In this document: one piece after another, positions 54,346 to 64,000 of the stretch
How positions within the stretch are numbered: the stretch's first letter is position 1
How the letters are laid out: each line of letters begins with the position of its first letter
DNA from: Limnephilus marmoratus
Taxonomy: Eukaryota > Arthropoda > Insecta > Trichoptera > Limnephilidae
Assembly (NCBI GenBank): GCA_917880885.1
Contig: OU862919.1
Location: forward strand, 55,713,058-55,777,057
Reading direction: 5' to 3'
Length of the DNA: 64,000 nt
Notes under the pieces: model-generated
Seen by the model: only the letters and a program-made list of their open reading frames with translations
What the model was told of the DNA's origin: nothing
Databases searched by the model: none
Made by a program: the position numbers and the translations under genes

Positions 54346-54489
54346 AAACACGATTATGCAAGTGAGTCTTGAACCGGCAGTTTAAGGAAGAATGATCGGT
54401 GGTTTTCGATGCAGCGCGAGGATAGTTCTGTGATTGCTAGGGAACCAATCGGATAGCCGGACGAATGCAGATCGGTGACCTTTGTTCGA

Positions 54490-54690
54490 CCTCCACAGAC
54501 GTATGAATCCATCCCTCCCACTGCGGTGCAAGGCGATGTTTCAAGAGTATGGTTGGAGAAGTCAAAGGGACTCCCTCAACCATTCTCTCCCGATCTGGCC
54601 TGCCATGCAGCTGGTGGGCAGACGCATCCGCCGCCAACACCCGGATAAACCTCATCCCGTGAAGCCGGGCACCCCGGTTAAGTCACCAAA
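54490..54690 (-). repeat. Family F fragment, well conserved
   Basis: GACGTATGAATCCATCCCTC through CCCGGTTAAGTCACCAAA matches the F body in minus sense; both ends are missing. Confidence 0.65.
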
Positions 54691-54878
54691 TGGTATGGTT
54701 TTCACATTTGTTTTTAGAATTCGAGTGTTTTGAGATTTTTTTATTCGATGTATTTTCATACAACCTAGTCGAAATAATGTTGTGTTAATTGTGCCTATGT
54801 TATATTATATTTATTTGAGTATGCATATATATACACATACGCCAACGACTACGTTCGAATATCTGTAGGTATGTCTAT

Positions 54879-56831
54879 TAGGGTGGAACACTTTTGTATG
54901 AAAAAATTTTTTTTGTAGAATTTCGGATTAGAATATCAGGTAAAAGTTGCTTTATATAATTGTAAATAACACTCCTCAATTTGAAAGTTCTAGCTCGACA
55001 GCTTGAGCCCCCGCCATAGGCTTGAAATTTAAATTTTAAGTTTTTATGGACGTTTTGTATTATCCTCCCTATAAACTAAATAATAAGTAAGTATAATATT
55101 TTATGAATTAAATGATAAAATAAAAGTAGATTTTAACCATTAAAATCATTTATTTTAAAAGTACACACAGGTTCAGAAAATTATGTAGGTATGAATAACA
55201 TCATTTTTTATGACAAAAATCCATTTTCGTCTCAAACCTTGGTATGAGCTTTCGAGATGCTAATTTAGATTTTATGAAATCATTTATGAAAGTTTTCTGG
55301 ATGAGCAAAGCAAGTGTTTAGAATTATAACAGGGTCCACTATCGCTAACAACTAGTTGGACAAATATCGAGTGCTGTTAATGAGCTTTCATAAATGATTT
55401 GAACCATCTTTGCAGGATGAATGTGTTTTGATAGCAACCCAGTCAGGAGCGTATGATTTGCTAAAGTCACAAGATTTTGTTGTAGATTTTTCATAGAAAT
55501 ATTCAAACGTAGTATACGATTAGCTCTCGTCAACCAGCGGGCATGGGATAGATTACCTGGGCTTCTCTGTAATAAATCAGGAGGGCAGGACCCGTTTATG
55601 ACAGCAGTAGTAATTTCTTGTAAATATTTCTGGTCTGTACTGAGATCTGTGGATATTTGTGGAGGTAGTTCACCTTCCATCTTCTCAAAGTTGTCCAACG
55701 GTAGCGTCTTGCATATCTCTAATGCTTTACCAATTTGACCTGCAAATTATTTAGGTCCTGCAGTAGGGCCAGTAAACAAATGCCTCAATGGTAACACATT
55801 GGCGTGTAAGAGACAAATTATCCATTGGAATGGTCGAGATAGTCTGTTTCCCTGCATTTGTGTTTGTTCCATCACAGCAAACAAGAGCTGTTGAAAGCTC
55901 TTTCAATATTTCTTGCACTCCCCGATGTTGGAACCACTTACTCAATATAAATAGAACCTGGTTCTTTTATAATCGAAATATGTTCCTCTTGTACAATCAC
56001 TCTAAACCTCTTTGATCCTTTTAAAACAGTTTTAGCCTGTTAGTGCGTTGGTCTTCTAAAAACATTTGTTCCTCTTTTGGCACTTTTTTCCTCAAACAAG
56101 TACAGCTTACAAATTCATAACACTTTCAAGTGATAACTTTTTAGTAACTGTAAGACTCGTTTGTGTGTGACAATTGGAATAGAAGATTTTATCCACAATT
56201 CTTCAATTTTTGTTCCAATTATTTCGGCAATTTCCAAAAACGTAGGTTCTTTTGATGTGTTATTCCTTACTTTTAAGTCTTGTCGAACCCATTCATAGAA
56301 TTCCATCACATTTTCATAGGTAGGTAGGATATTCTCTTTCAAATATGCACTTTCACCAAATATGGGATATTTTAACGTTAACTTATAGAAGTCATGTTAA
56401 ATCACTTAAAAAACGTTTATCAACAAGTACTCGTGAATATAATTGACGCGCGACCCTTCACTTTGAAACAATTATCCTTTAAACAAAACACTGCATTTCG
56501 TAGATTTTCACGTGCCGCCCCCGCTTCGTCCCGCACTTTACTCCTTTATCACAGCGCCAATAATGAAATATTTGATTGCAACTGCTAGTTAACTATATTT
56601 AAATACGTCATTAAATAAAATAAACCTATTTTAATAAATTCTGTACTGTTTTGTAGGCCGCGCAAATAGCCCCAAAACTGTCATTTTTGTAAATGTTCAA
56701 TGTCTTGGCGGGGGCTTTTACCGTTGTCTGATATTTTTTATATTTTTAATTGAGGTAATTGATGGCAATTGGCAACTTAATACAACTATTCCAAATAAAA
56801 ATTAGAAAAAAAAAATTTTCGTTCCGCACTA
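54879..56831 (-). mobile_element. DNA transposon, superfamily unclear, 8-bp duplication
   Basis: ATGTCTAT flanks both ends (54871-54878 and 56832-56839). Inverted ends are TAGGGTGGAACACTTTTG on the left and, inverted, TAGTGCGGAACGAAAATTT on the right, so about 11 bases match with two differences, then T-rich tracts. It carries a broken minus-strand gene (about 55345-56342). A similar end, TTAGGCTGGAACAATATTG, is at about 60077. The TA start and 8-bp duplication do not fit the hAT CA start clearly. Confidence 0.75.
55345..56342 (-). pseudogene. Unnamed repetitive protein family, broken copy
   Basis: Minus-strand pieces in order: ENVMEFYEWVRQDLKVR ... PIVTHKRVLQLLKSYHLKVL (56342-56115); QEILKELSTALVCCDGTNTN (55945-55751); GQIGKALEICKTLPLDNFE, LSTDQKYLQEITTAVINGSC and GNLSHARWLTRANRILRLNI (about 55740-55345). 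Stops and frameshifts separate them. I recall unnamed multi-copy proteins with the same motifs (a CDGT core, an IGKALE motif, an SRWLTTANRILRLY-like motif) in arthropod and cnidarian genomes. Its position inside a transposon with matching ends suggests it is the transposase or accessory protein; no catalytic motif is established. Confidence 0.55.
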
Positions 56832-57622
56832 ATGTCTATGTTATATTATTATATTTATGTTATAATTGTTTTATTTGGTTATGCATATATACCAGTGGCG
56901 GTCCGTGAGTTTTCAGTGAGCTAGAGTACGACCTTATTGATGTGGTTATAGCCGAAAACGAATTTTATTTTTTCAAAATTTCTACTTTTTCGTTGGCACA
57001 CATACGCCTACGACTACGTTCGAATATATGTAGGTATATCTATGTTATATTATTATATTTATGTTGTAATTGTTTTATTTGGTTGTGCATATATACCAGT
57101 GGCGGTCCGTGAGTTTTCAGTGAGCTAGAGTACGACCTTATTGATGTGGTTATAGCCAAAAACGATTTTTTTTTTCAAAATTTCAACTTTTTTGTTGGCA
57201 CATGACAATGACTACATTTGAGTATCTGTAGATATGCCTATGTTATATTATTATATTCATTTTGTAATTATTTTATTTGGGTATGCATATATACCTATAC
57301 ATATTATGCCAACGACTACGTTTGAGTATCTGTAGATATGTGCATGTTATATTATTATATTTATTTCTTCTAACACAGCAAACTTATTTTATGGCACCAT
57401 TTTGATTTAAATTAATAAATTACTTCGTTTTTACCACTTTTATTGTTTACAAAACCAACATGTTTCGTGAGCAATGCTCACTTCTTCAGGGTTTTTTTTA
57501 TTGATTCTAATTATAAATAATAGACGTAGACAATGGTGTCAATTGAAAAAGAATGGACATAGAAAATGGTATCAATGAAAATATGAGAGTGGGTAGAAGA
57601 GAGAGGGGCAATGGGAGACAAT

Positions 57623-57870
57623 TTACAAAGGGAACAGGTTTAATATTGGGTCATTTAAGAACAATTTTTGGTTATTAATAATATTCAAATTCGCATTAAC
57701 ACTCTTTCGGATTTCTAAAATTTCTAGTTTTTCCAACTGAATGCCATTGACATTACAATGCATTAATTCTATTCCACTATTGAAGTCAAAGGTGTGACTC
57801 GTTTCCACCAAATGGTTGGCAAACTCCGAGAAACTGTTATTGTTTAAAGATTTGATATGTTCTTTTACAA
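57623..57870 (-). pseudogene. Penelope-like GIY-YIG domain end, minus copy
   Basis: Reads VKEHIKSLNNNSFSEFANHL, VETSHTFDFNSGIELMHCNV and LEKLEILEIRKSVNANLNI, ending at a stop at 57623. This is the end of the Penelope endonuclease region (SHxFDF ... HCN ... LEILEI), from recollection of the family. The catalytic GIY-YIG core is absent. Confidence 0.6.
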
Positions 57871-57879
57871 GGCGATAAT

Positions 57880-58880
57880 TTTGAAAAGTTACAAATTAAC
57901 CCTATTAACAAATGTCAAGAACAGATAAGGGATGCTCTAAAAAAATTGTAAAAGTGACATGATTATTTTAATTTAATTAAAAATAGGAGACTAACTGTAA
58001 AAAATCCTCAAGTCCCTAAGTTGTATAGTCTATTAAAAATTCATAAAAAAGGTCAACCAGTGGTCTCAAATTGTAATGCTCCTAGCAATAAAATATCATC
58101 AACAATTAATAGATGGATTCACATATTTTTCATCCTAAATACACGATTAAAAATTCATTTGATTTGATTGAACACTTAAAACTTTTGGAAATTCCTGAAA
58201 AAGCATTTTTAGTATCATTCCAATTGAAGAATGTAAACCTATTATTAAAGAACTTTTATTTTCATCAATTTTACCCAATGACTTATCTCAGGATTTAAAT
58301 GTATTATTTAATATAGTTTTAAAACAAAATTATTTTCAATTCAATGACAATATCTTTAAACAAAAAGATGGCGTGGCAATGGGTGCTAGTACCAGCCCCT
58401 TGGTCGCGGATATATTTATAAATGATTTGGAAAATAAGATTTTTAATAGCTGTGCATTATTACTAAAATACGTTCATTGTTGGAAGAGATATGTGGATGA
58501 TGTGTTCTGTGTTTGGACAGGTACATTGAGACAACTTAATATTTTTCTTAATTTCTTAAAAAAACATAAAATTTACTGTAGAGATTGGGCAAAATTCGAG
58601 TATAAACTTTTTGGATTTAAATATTTCAGTAATTAATAATAAATTTGAATTTAACATTTTTCGTAAAGATACATACACAGACATTGTAATCCACAACACT
58701 TCAAATCATCCAATTTCTTAAAAAATGTCAGCTTTCCATTCTATGATTCACAATGGCATTCAGTTGGATAAACTAGAAATTTTAGAAATCCGAAAGAATG
58801 TTAATGCGAATTTGAATATTATTAATAACCAAAAATTGTTCTTAAATGACCCACTATTAAACCTGTTCCCTTTGTAAATT
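57880..58880 (+). pseudogene. Penelope-like reverse transcriptase with internal deletion
   Basis: Pieces: NPQVPKLYSLLKIHKKGQPV and SNCNAPSNKISSTINRW (about 58000-58110); LVSFQLKNV; DGVAMGASTSPLVADIFIND and KRYVDDVFCVWTGTLRQLNI (to 58636); then INNKFEFNIFRKDTYTDIVI and KMSAFHSMIHN joined directly to IQLDKLEILEIRKNV (58755-58877). RT motifs including YVDD are present. The linker and most of the endonuclease between SMIHN and the C-terminal LEILEI are missing. Several frameshifts. Confidence 0.75.
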
Positions 58881-59215
58881 GTCTCCCATCGCCCCTCTCT
58901 CCTCTACCCACTCTCATATTTTCATTGATACCATTTTCTTTGTTCATTCTTTTTCAATTGACACCATTGTCTACGTCTATTATTTATAATTAGTATCAAT
59001 AAAAAAACCCCGAAGAAGCGAGCATTGCTCACGAAACATGTTGGTTTTGTAAACAATAAAAGTGGTAAAAACGAAGTAATTTATTAATTTAAATTATATT
59101 ATATTTACATTGTAATTGTTTTTATTTGGGTATGCATTTACAAACATAAGCCAACGATTACGTTTGATCTGTAGATATGTCTATTATAATATTATATTCA
59201 TAATGGACAGTTGTC

Positions 59216-59994
59216 CGTAAATTAATAAATAAATATTGTAATTGTATTTCATTAATTTATGCTTAGTACATGAAGCTGCCCACAAGAAATAAAAAAGACG
59301 TTAAATTTAACATGTTGTATTTATTTGTGAAGGCACCTTTCATATTAATTATTTGATAATATTTATACATCGTTTCCAAGTTAATACAAGCAAACACAGA
59401 TACATGTCTGTATCGTAAAGGATAAACTACGTAAGTCCATAACTAAATATTGTAATTAATCCTTTAAGGTACGGATTTATGTATATTTCATAATATTGTT
59501 TTGTTACTAGTGCAATCAATGTCTTTTAATCACGTCCATATACAAAACATTATTCAAAGATATTATAATCCAGACGTTAAATAAAAAATAAAATGTTAAA
59601 AAGTTAATTAATATTTAGCAAAGAAATTCTACCACGAAAGTTCTATTATTCACCATCTCCAGGTACCTATCCATACCCATGCTTATTTTTATTTATCAAA
59701 CGAAATATTTTTCGTAAAGACTCTTTGGTTTAATACAAACAAAATTCGCATTAGCATTCTAAAAAATAATTACCAAGATATGTAGGTCTTTAAAATGTTA
59801 ACCTGATAAAAATAATATAATATTTATAGTACAATATGAAAAACCATTCTGATCACCAAAAAAATACTAACAACATCTTCCGTCGAGAGATAAAAACTCA
59901 GTAGTTTTTTCCGAAAAAAAATTATTGTGGTTCAACAAAGCAATGTACTAAAATGTTTCTTGGCAAATAATACCTAAGTTATTATTTTCATGAT
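59216..59994. other. AT-rich DNA, no gene seen
   Basis: No family recognised. Confidence 0.4.
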
Positions 59995-60095
59995 TTATTT
60001 TTGTGTTAATATGCCTCGTTGCGCTACCTATTTGTTTAACCAACGCAACGTTTCGGACAGCATTACAGTGTTCATTAGGCTGGAACAATATTGTA
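59995..60095 (-). mobile_element. Penelope-type terminal fragment and transposon end
   Basis: Minus-sense TGTAATGCTGTCCGAAACGT, with CAACGAGGCATATT further on, matches the palindromic unit at 14.2 kb with changes. At 60075-60095 it meets TTAGGCTGGAACAATATTG, similar to the ends of the transposon at 54879. Confidence 0.5.
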
Positions 60096-60105
60096 TGGAA
60101 CTTTT

Positions 60106-60330
60106 TTAAAGTGAAAACTTCTTTAGCACCATTATTCTGATTTGAAACTCGATGAAACGAAAAATAGACAAACACATACATCTATAGGATTTAGCCTGCG
60201 AGAGAATGAGATAGTATAATCGGTCTCCTCTTTGTGCGATGCCTTCCCTCTCTTGTCTACTTCAGTCTTCTGAAGGTTAAACTTACCTTTCACTTACCGC
60301 GTGTGAATTGCACACTGTAATTTTTATTAT
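60106..60330 (+). repeat. Dispersed repeat, copy at 15392
   Basis: AAACTCGATGAAACGAAAAAT, GAGAGAATGAGATAGTATAA and GTGTGAATTGCACACTG match the copy at 15392-15608 in the same orientation. Confidence 0.5.
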
Positions 60331-60639
60331 GTAATTTATATTGAAATAGCAGAAAAAAGACGTTTTATAATAATTATATCTGACTGATTTATATAGCGCC
60401 ATTTTTGTGAAAAATCACCTCAAGGGCGCTGTACAAATAAACATTAATAAAACTTATATACTTGGCTTACATGTTATATCATCAACATTCCCGTAATAAA
60501 ATTATATTTGTCTTTACCCAGCAACCAATAGATTATATTATTAATGCAAAAACATAAATGTTATCTTTTTACGAAATTTGTCAAAAACTGTACTTTGATA
60601 CGTTCAAAATCATTACTTTGATTGAACATTATACTGCGA

Positions 60640-60755
60640 TTAGCACATCTGCCCTGATAATGGACACCGTAATTCTGTCAAAAACCTTGACCAAAGAAGG
60701 AGGTAGTGTAACATGGAATAATAATCCAAAAATAAATTACGATAATACGTGAAAA
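60640..60755 (+). mobile_element. Penelope-type terminal fragment
   Basis: AGCACATCTGCCCTGATAAT, a stem, AAAACCTTGACCAAAGAAGG and ATACGTGAAAATAT correspond to the 34.05-kb copy, more diverged. Confidence 0.5.
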
Positions 60756-60817
60756 TATATAGTATTTTTGTTTGCTGCACTGTCAAATCTGTCAGTTATT
60801 TAGCTATGTGTGATATA

Positions 60818-61181
60818 CAGGGTGTTAAGGGACGTACTTGACTTACTTTAACCAGTGATTCCTGACATTATTTGGAGTAAAAACGTAAATTGAAATTTTG
60901 GTCTCCGGTGACATTTTTGATGTTTTTTTTTTTTCTACACAAACATAAAAAAATGGTAGTTGTTGAATAGTTGTAGGCGGGGTAAGGGGTTCGTCGGACA
61001 CCCGGCTGAGTGACCAGTGACGACATGCAGAAGAATTTTTTTTTTGTTTGATTTTGAAGAAAAAATTTTTGAAAAAAAAAATAGTCATCAAAAAAGTCAC
61101 CGGCGATCAAAATTTCATTTAAATTTTTTACTCCAAATAATGTCAGGAATCACTGATTAAAGTAAGTCCCTTAACATCCTG
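60818..61181. mobile_element. Snapback MITE with about 110-bp inverted repeats, TA duplication
   Basis: Begins CAGGGTGTTAAGGGAC, ends with GTCCCTTAACATCCTG-like inverse, flanked by TA (60816-60817 and 61182-61183). The arms contain CCAGTGATTCCTGACATTA and TTTTTACTCCAAATAATGTC. Mariner-type from TA and the CAGGGTG start. Confidence 0.8.
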
Positions 61182-61183
61182 TA

Positions 61184-62119
61184 TATTGCAAGTTCATAAA
61201 ATATTTTAGAAACAAGGATTACGTGCAGGCGCGTTATTTTCCAAATGGTTTAAAAAAATATAATATTTTCAATTGAAATATTTTCTCAATACAAAAAATA
61301 CATAATTTTTACCTATTGAAAAATAGTATAACCTTACAGTTTTATCTACTGAAAAATATCCCGATCATTGCTTTTGGAATACTAATATTCACAATAAATA
61401 CCACTTTATTACTAGATTGCGCGTAAAATAAGAACACGTCCAATATTCTAATTTACAGACACATTTCGATCACGGAAATTTGAAATGCTTAAAGGACAAA
61501 ATGTTAATTGTTTTCATGAAAATCATTTCTCCTGCTTAAATTATTATTTTTTAGACTAAAAAAATATTGAAAAGGTATTTCAGAATACTTATTTTTTGTA
61601 AATTTTTTTATAATAATATTTCATTCGTTTTATTTTTTTTTTCTTTTAAAAATCCTCTCATGCAGATCGAAAAGAAAAAATATCGTTAAAAAAATTGACA
61701 ATTTTTTTTTTATATATTTCACGCATTTTTGGATTTAATTTCCTTTACAACACCATTTCAAATTTCCGCTGTCGATTTGTTTGGCCTTCCAAAAAAATGT
61801 ATTTGTCTGCCCATATTTAATATATTGTCACTGTTTCAATGTATAACTATATATACGAGTATAATGTCAAAATGCTTTGCTCAGATCACTTTGACTTCTT
61901 AAATTCTCATCTTTAGGACAGAGTATACCAGGAAATAAAAGTAATTTTTGGAGTAAGTTTGATTCATCAAATAAAGAATGGGGAAAACTGACCGTGTTTC
62001 AATAATTTTCTCAAAATTACTTAAATGTATTGGTGATATATTCACGTACCGATATGTTTACCACTGTCCATACCACGGCAAATTTATTCATTGTTAAAAA
62101 ATATGAGTAAAAAAACATC
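61184..62119. other. AT-rich DNA, no gene seen
   Basis: No family recognised; probably part of the 3' flank of the Cyt-b5-r gene on the minus strand. Confidence 0.45.
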
Positions 62120-62159
62120 CTTACTAAATAATAACAAAGTTATGTTATTATTTAGTAAG
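62120..62159. repeat. Hairpin after the Cyt-b5-r stop
   Basis: CTTACTAAATAATAAC (62120-62135) pairs with GTTATTATTTAGTAAG (62144-62159) around AAAGTTAT. The right half is a near copy of the stop-codon region of the exon (62164-62202). Confidence 0.75.
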
Positions 62160-62190
62160 AATGTAAAATTTTTAAAACAAAGTTATGTTA

Positions 62191-62500
62191 TTATTTGGTA
62201 AGCAGGCTTCTCCAATACGAAGCTCTCTCCTCCGGCCCCTTCGTGTGTGTCCTCGACAGCTGCTGGAACTGTCCTAATACCAGGTCCCCCTGGGTGGTGA
62301 CCCTGTGGAAGGTGTCGAATTCCTCGCAGGTCCGGTGGAACACGGGGTTCAGGTGCGGCAGGACTTCGTGGTCCAGGGTGGGGAAGAGGTGGTGCAGAGT
62401 GTGCTCACCAAAGTTGGTCATCACCAGGAAGTGGTTGCCGTTGATGTCGGTGCGATCTATGACGGCCTCCATTTGGAATATTCCCCAGTCTGTGTCCTTA
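62191..62500 (-). CDS. Cyt-b5-r: Cytochrome b5-related fatty acid desaturase, last exon
   Basis: The exon starts after a good acceptor (CTTTTTTCAG at 62510-62501) and ends at TAA 62191-62193. Peptide motifs: KDTDWGIFQMEAVIDRTDIN, NHFLVMTNFGEHTLHHLFPT, LDHEVLPHLNPVFHRTCEEF, ERASYWRSLLTK. HTLHH is the third histidine box of membrane desaturases; this family (Cyt-b5-r in flies) has an N-terminal cytochrome b5 domain and sits in endoplasmic reticulum membrane. Upstream exons are not in the window (they would lie at higher coordinates on this strand). It is the one unambiguous cellular exon here. Confidence 0.85.
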
Positions 62501-62679
62501 CTGAAAAAAGATGGTTTTAATTAGTTTCCGCATCAGCAACTCGCTGTCATACCTGATGTCCCAAACAATATTGAGATATTTATTACAATATTTTGAATCA
62601 CACACTAAAGAAACACGATTTATCTGTAGGTATTGTAACCAGAGTTGACGCTAACACAGTATTCATACTTTGTTTGTGT

Positions 62680-63368
62680 TGTTACGTTACGGAATTGATT
62701 CCCGTGCGAGCTAATAGCGAATTGACTCCTTACACATGCCCTCCGCCCCCCTTTCCCCGCACCGCTCGACACAAGTAGCCAAGCGCCGAGCGGCTACCGG
62801 CATTCATTCCTCGGCCGACCTTCGGCATAACAACTGTGTCCCCGTGATTGCGCTCTCCGTAAACGCTCGCGATGTTTACTTTAAATGTGCATTGTGCTCC
62901 AGAGGCTCCCACCTCCTCAGTACCTGTCTGCCGACCGCCTATCTCCTGCTTGTGAGTACCAATGAACCTTGCTACCCCTCTGTGTGCTAAGAACTGACAT
63001 TTAAATTCACTAAACACGTGTAGAGAGAGTTGAGAGAAGCTCCCCCGTTATGATAGAATTAATTAGAGATAGCCAAATACTCATGTGTGTAGTGCCGATG
63101 CTGGCCTTTTGTAGAACCCTGTTCACCTTTAAATGAATAAAACCCTTTTTCGTGCATAACTACTGTGTTCTGATTGAGGAAGGAGACCTGGAGATTTTGA
63201 GGAAAGGAAGGGGAGTAGGAATTTACAAGCGAACCACAAACACTCGCCCTGGGTTTAAGAGGGACCTTGCTCGCGCCGGCTGTGCAGAGCTAGCCGCCGG
63301 CTTGTTTATTGCATGTCCTTTCCAGGTTTTGGGTTTGGCGTTGGCCGCAAGTAGCGCCAATGCTAACA
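62680..63368 (+). mobile_element. Solo LTR, 689 bp
   Basis: Starts TGTTACGTTACGG and ends CGCCAATGCTAACA; GTGT flanks both sides (62676-62679 and 63369-63372). AATAAA at 63136-63141 fits an LTR in plus orientation. It lies within or just upstream of the Cyt-b5-r gene region, probably in an intron. The termini match those of the 40175-41666 LTR. Confidence 0.7.
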
Positions 63369-63372
63369 GTGT

Positions 63373-64000
63373 GAAAGCACTATGAAACCAATATATGATT
63401 TTACATACTTCAATGGCAAGCCAGAGATACAGATGCATTGATTGTATACTGGAGATTGAAACTTATTATTAAAATGCGTAGACCTGGTGGCAAAACCTTA
63501 AATTGCCAAAAAAGGGAACAAAGTTTAGAATTAAACTAAAATTGAAATGCTCTGACCGAAACGGTAAGTTTACGTGAAGAAAAATAAATAAGACGATACA
63601 CTCGTATATCGTATATCTGACTTCTGCTATAATCGCAAATTCCCTTTGATTTAAATCAAGTCATTTTTCCTAACTAACTCAATAAGTGTACGTGAGGTGA
63701 TAACTGAATTCCCGATTAATGAAACACAAAATTTTAATACAAAAGAATATACTTTAGGGGTGCATAACATTTTAAATCAGTTTTCAGTGATCTTTTCAAG
63801 TCTTGTAAAAGAATTCGTTTTTCGATTGTTCTGAACAATTCATTACATTTTAATTACAGTTTAACACTAGAAGGATCGTAGCCGTTATTTTGACGGCTGC
63901 TTGATGTAATGTGACAATATTTTCTAAATCCTAATTGTATTGAATTGATTTTTGTTACATTCCTTGATGATGATGATGATTTAACAACAAAAAAACTGGT
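63373..64000. other. No gene seen; possible intron or intergenic DNA
   Basis: AT-rich, with a short GATGATGATGATGAT run near 63967. No exon of Cyt-b5-r recognised. Confidence 0.4.

Larger units (their letters stand above)
57405..59095. mobile_element. Penelope-like element with 345-bp inverted arms
   Basis: 57405-57749 and 58751-59095 are inverted copies (about 345 bp, few differences). Both contain GAAGAAG(T/C)GAGCATTGCTC and GAAACATGTTGGTTTTG, the typical Penelope-like terminal form. The left arm is the 3' end of a minus-strand copy; the right arm ends a plus-strand copy whose RT lies between. Confidence 0.8.
54790..59215 (+). repeat. Satellite-like array of about 105-bp units, interrupted
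   Basis: Units share CTATGTTATATTATTATATT, ATTTGGGTATGCATATATAC and CCAACGACTACGTT...ATCTGTAG(G/A)TATG. They occur at about 54790-54878, 56840-57032, 57033-57237, 57238-57343, 57344-57400 and 59096-59215. Two units carry an extra about 95-bp block starting CAGTGGCGGTCCGTGAG. A transposon (54879-56831) and a Penelope-like element (57405-59095) have inserted into the array. Confidence 0.7.

Noticed and set aside
62195..62524. Plus-strand frames opposite the Cyt-b5-r exon
   Set aside because: Antisense shadows; the minus-strand reading has the histidine box and family motifs and a proper splice acceptor.

Overview
The window looks like AT-rich, intron-bearing arthropod DNA, most likely from an insect. 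It is almost entirely transposable elements, many nested inside one another. The evidence for an insect is the repeat repertoire (CR1-like, I-like, RTE-like and REL-endonuclease non-LTR elements, Ty3/gypsy LTR elements, Penelope-like elements, hAT, mariner, Harbinger-type MITEs, a Helitron and a tRNA-derived SINE) and one recognisable cellular exon, the last exon of a cytochrome b5-related desaturase (Cyt-b5-r) at 62191-62500. There are no bacterial features. Family names rest on motifs and remembered family features; no search was run.

Layout. 1-10.8 kb: a minus-strand CR1-like retrotransposon is split by a complete but decayed I-like element (821-6262) with a 12-bp target duplication, all between inverted Tc1-like terminal sequences. 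11-16.6 kb: relics of non-LTR 3' ends, copies of a 0.45-kb repeat (family F), and a perfect 244-bp palindrome of Penelope type. 16.9-21.6 kb: a complete Ty3/gypsy element (minus strand, probably CsRn1 clade) with near-identical LTRs, open gag and pol, and a 4-bp target duplication. 21.7-23.9 kb: a long repeat unit (R) ending in SINE T. 24.1-29.4 kb: a four-exon gene for a predicted 835-residue tyrosine-recombinase-like protein with zinc fingers and a SANT-like tail; its third intron holds a hAT element with exact 8-bp target duplications. 30-37 kb: further R, T, F and LINE copies and a hAT element (34727-37029) that contains a MITE, a LINE fragment and a Helitron. 37.8-39.4 kb: direct and inverted RT tails. 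40.2-41.7 kb: a solo LTR containing an internally deleted mariner-type element. 41.9-48.8 kb: a gypsy gag relic, an REL-endonuclease element tail, a reverse-transcriptase relic, a Harbinger MITE and a 5'-truncated RTE-like copy with an open frame and 12-bp target duplication. 49-54.7 kb: inverted repeats, Penelope-like termini, SINE T and family F. 54.8-59.2 kb: a satellite-like array containing a DNA transposon of unclear superfamily (8-bp target duplication) and a Penelope-like element with 345-bp inverted arms. 60-64 kb: a palindromic MITE, the Cyt-b5-r exon and a second solo LTR.

The loci most worth attention are the tyrosine-recombinase-like gene at 24074-29352, the transposon at 54879-56831 carrying remains of an unnamed protein family, the perfect palindrome with a hammerhead-ribozyme-like core at 14125-14368, and a hairpin 3' end shared by a LINE family (L) and the short family F, which suggests a LINE/non-autonomous partnership.
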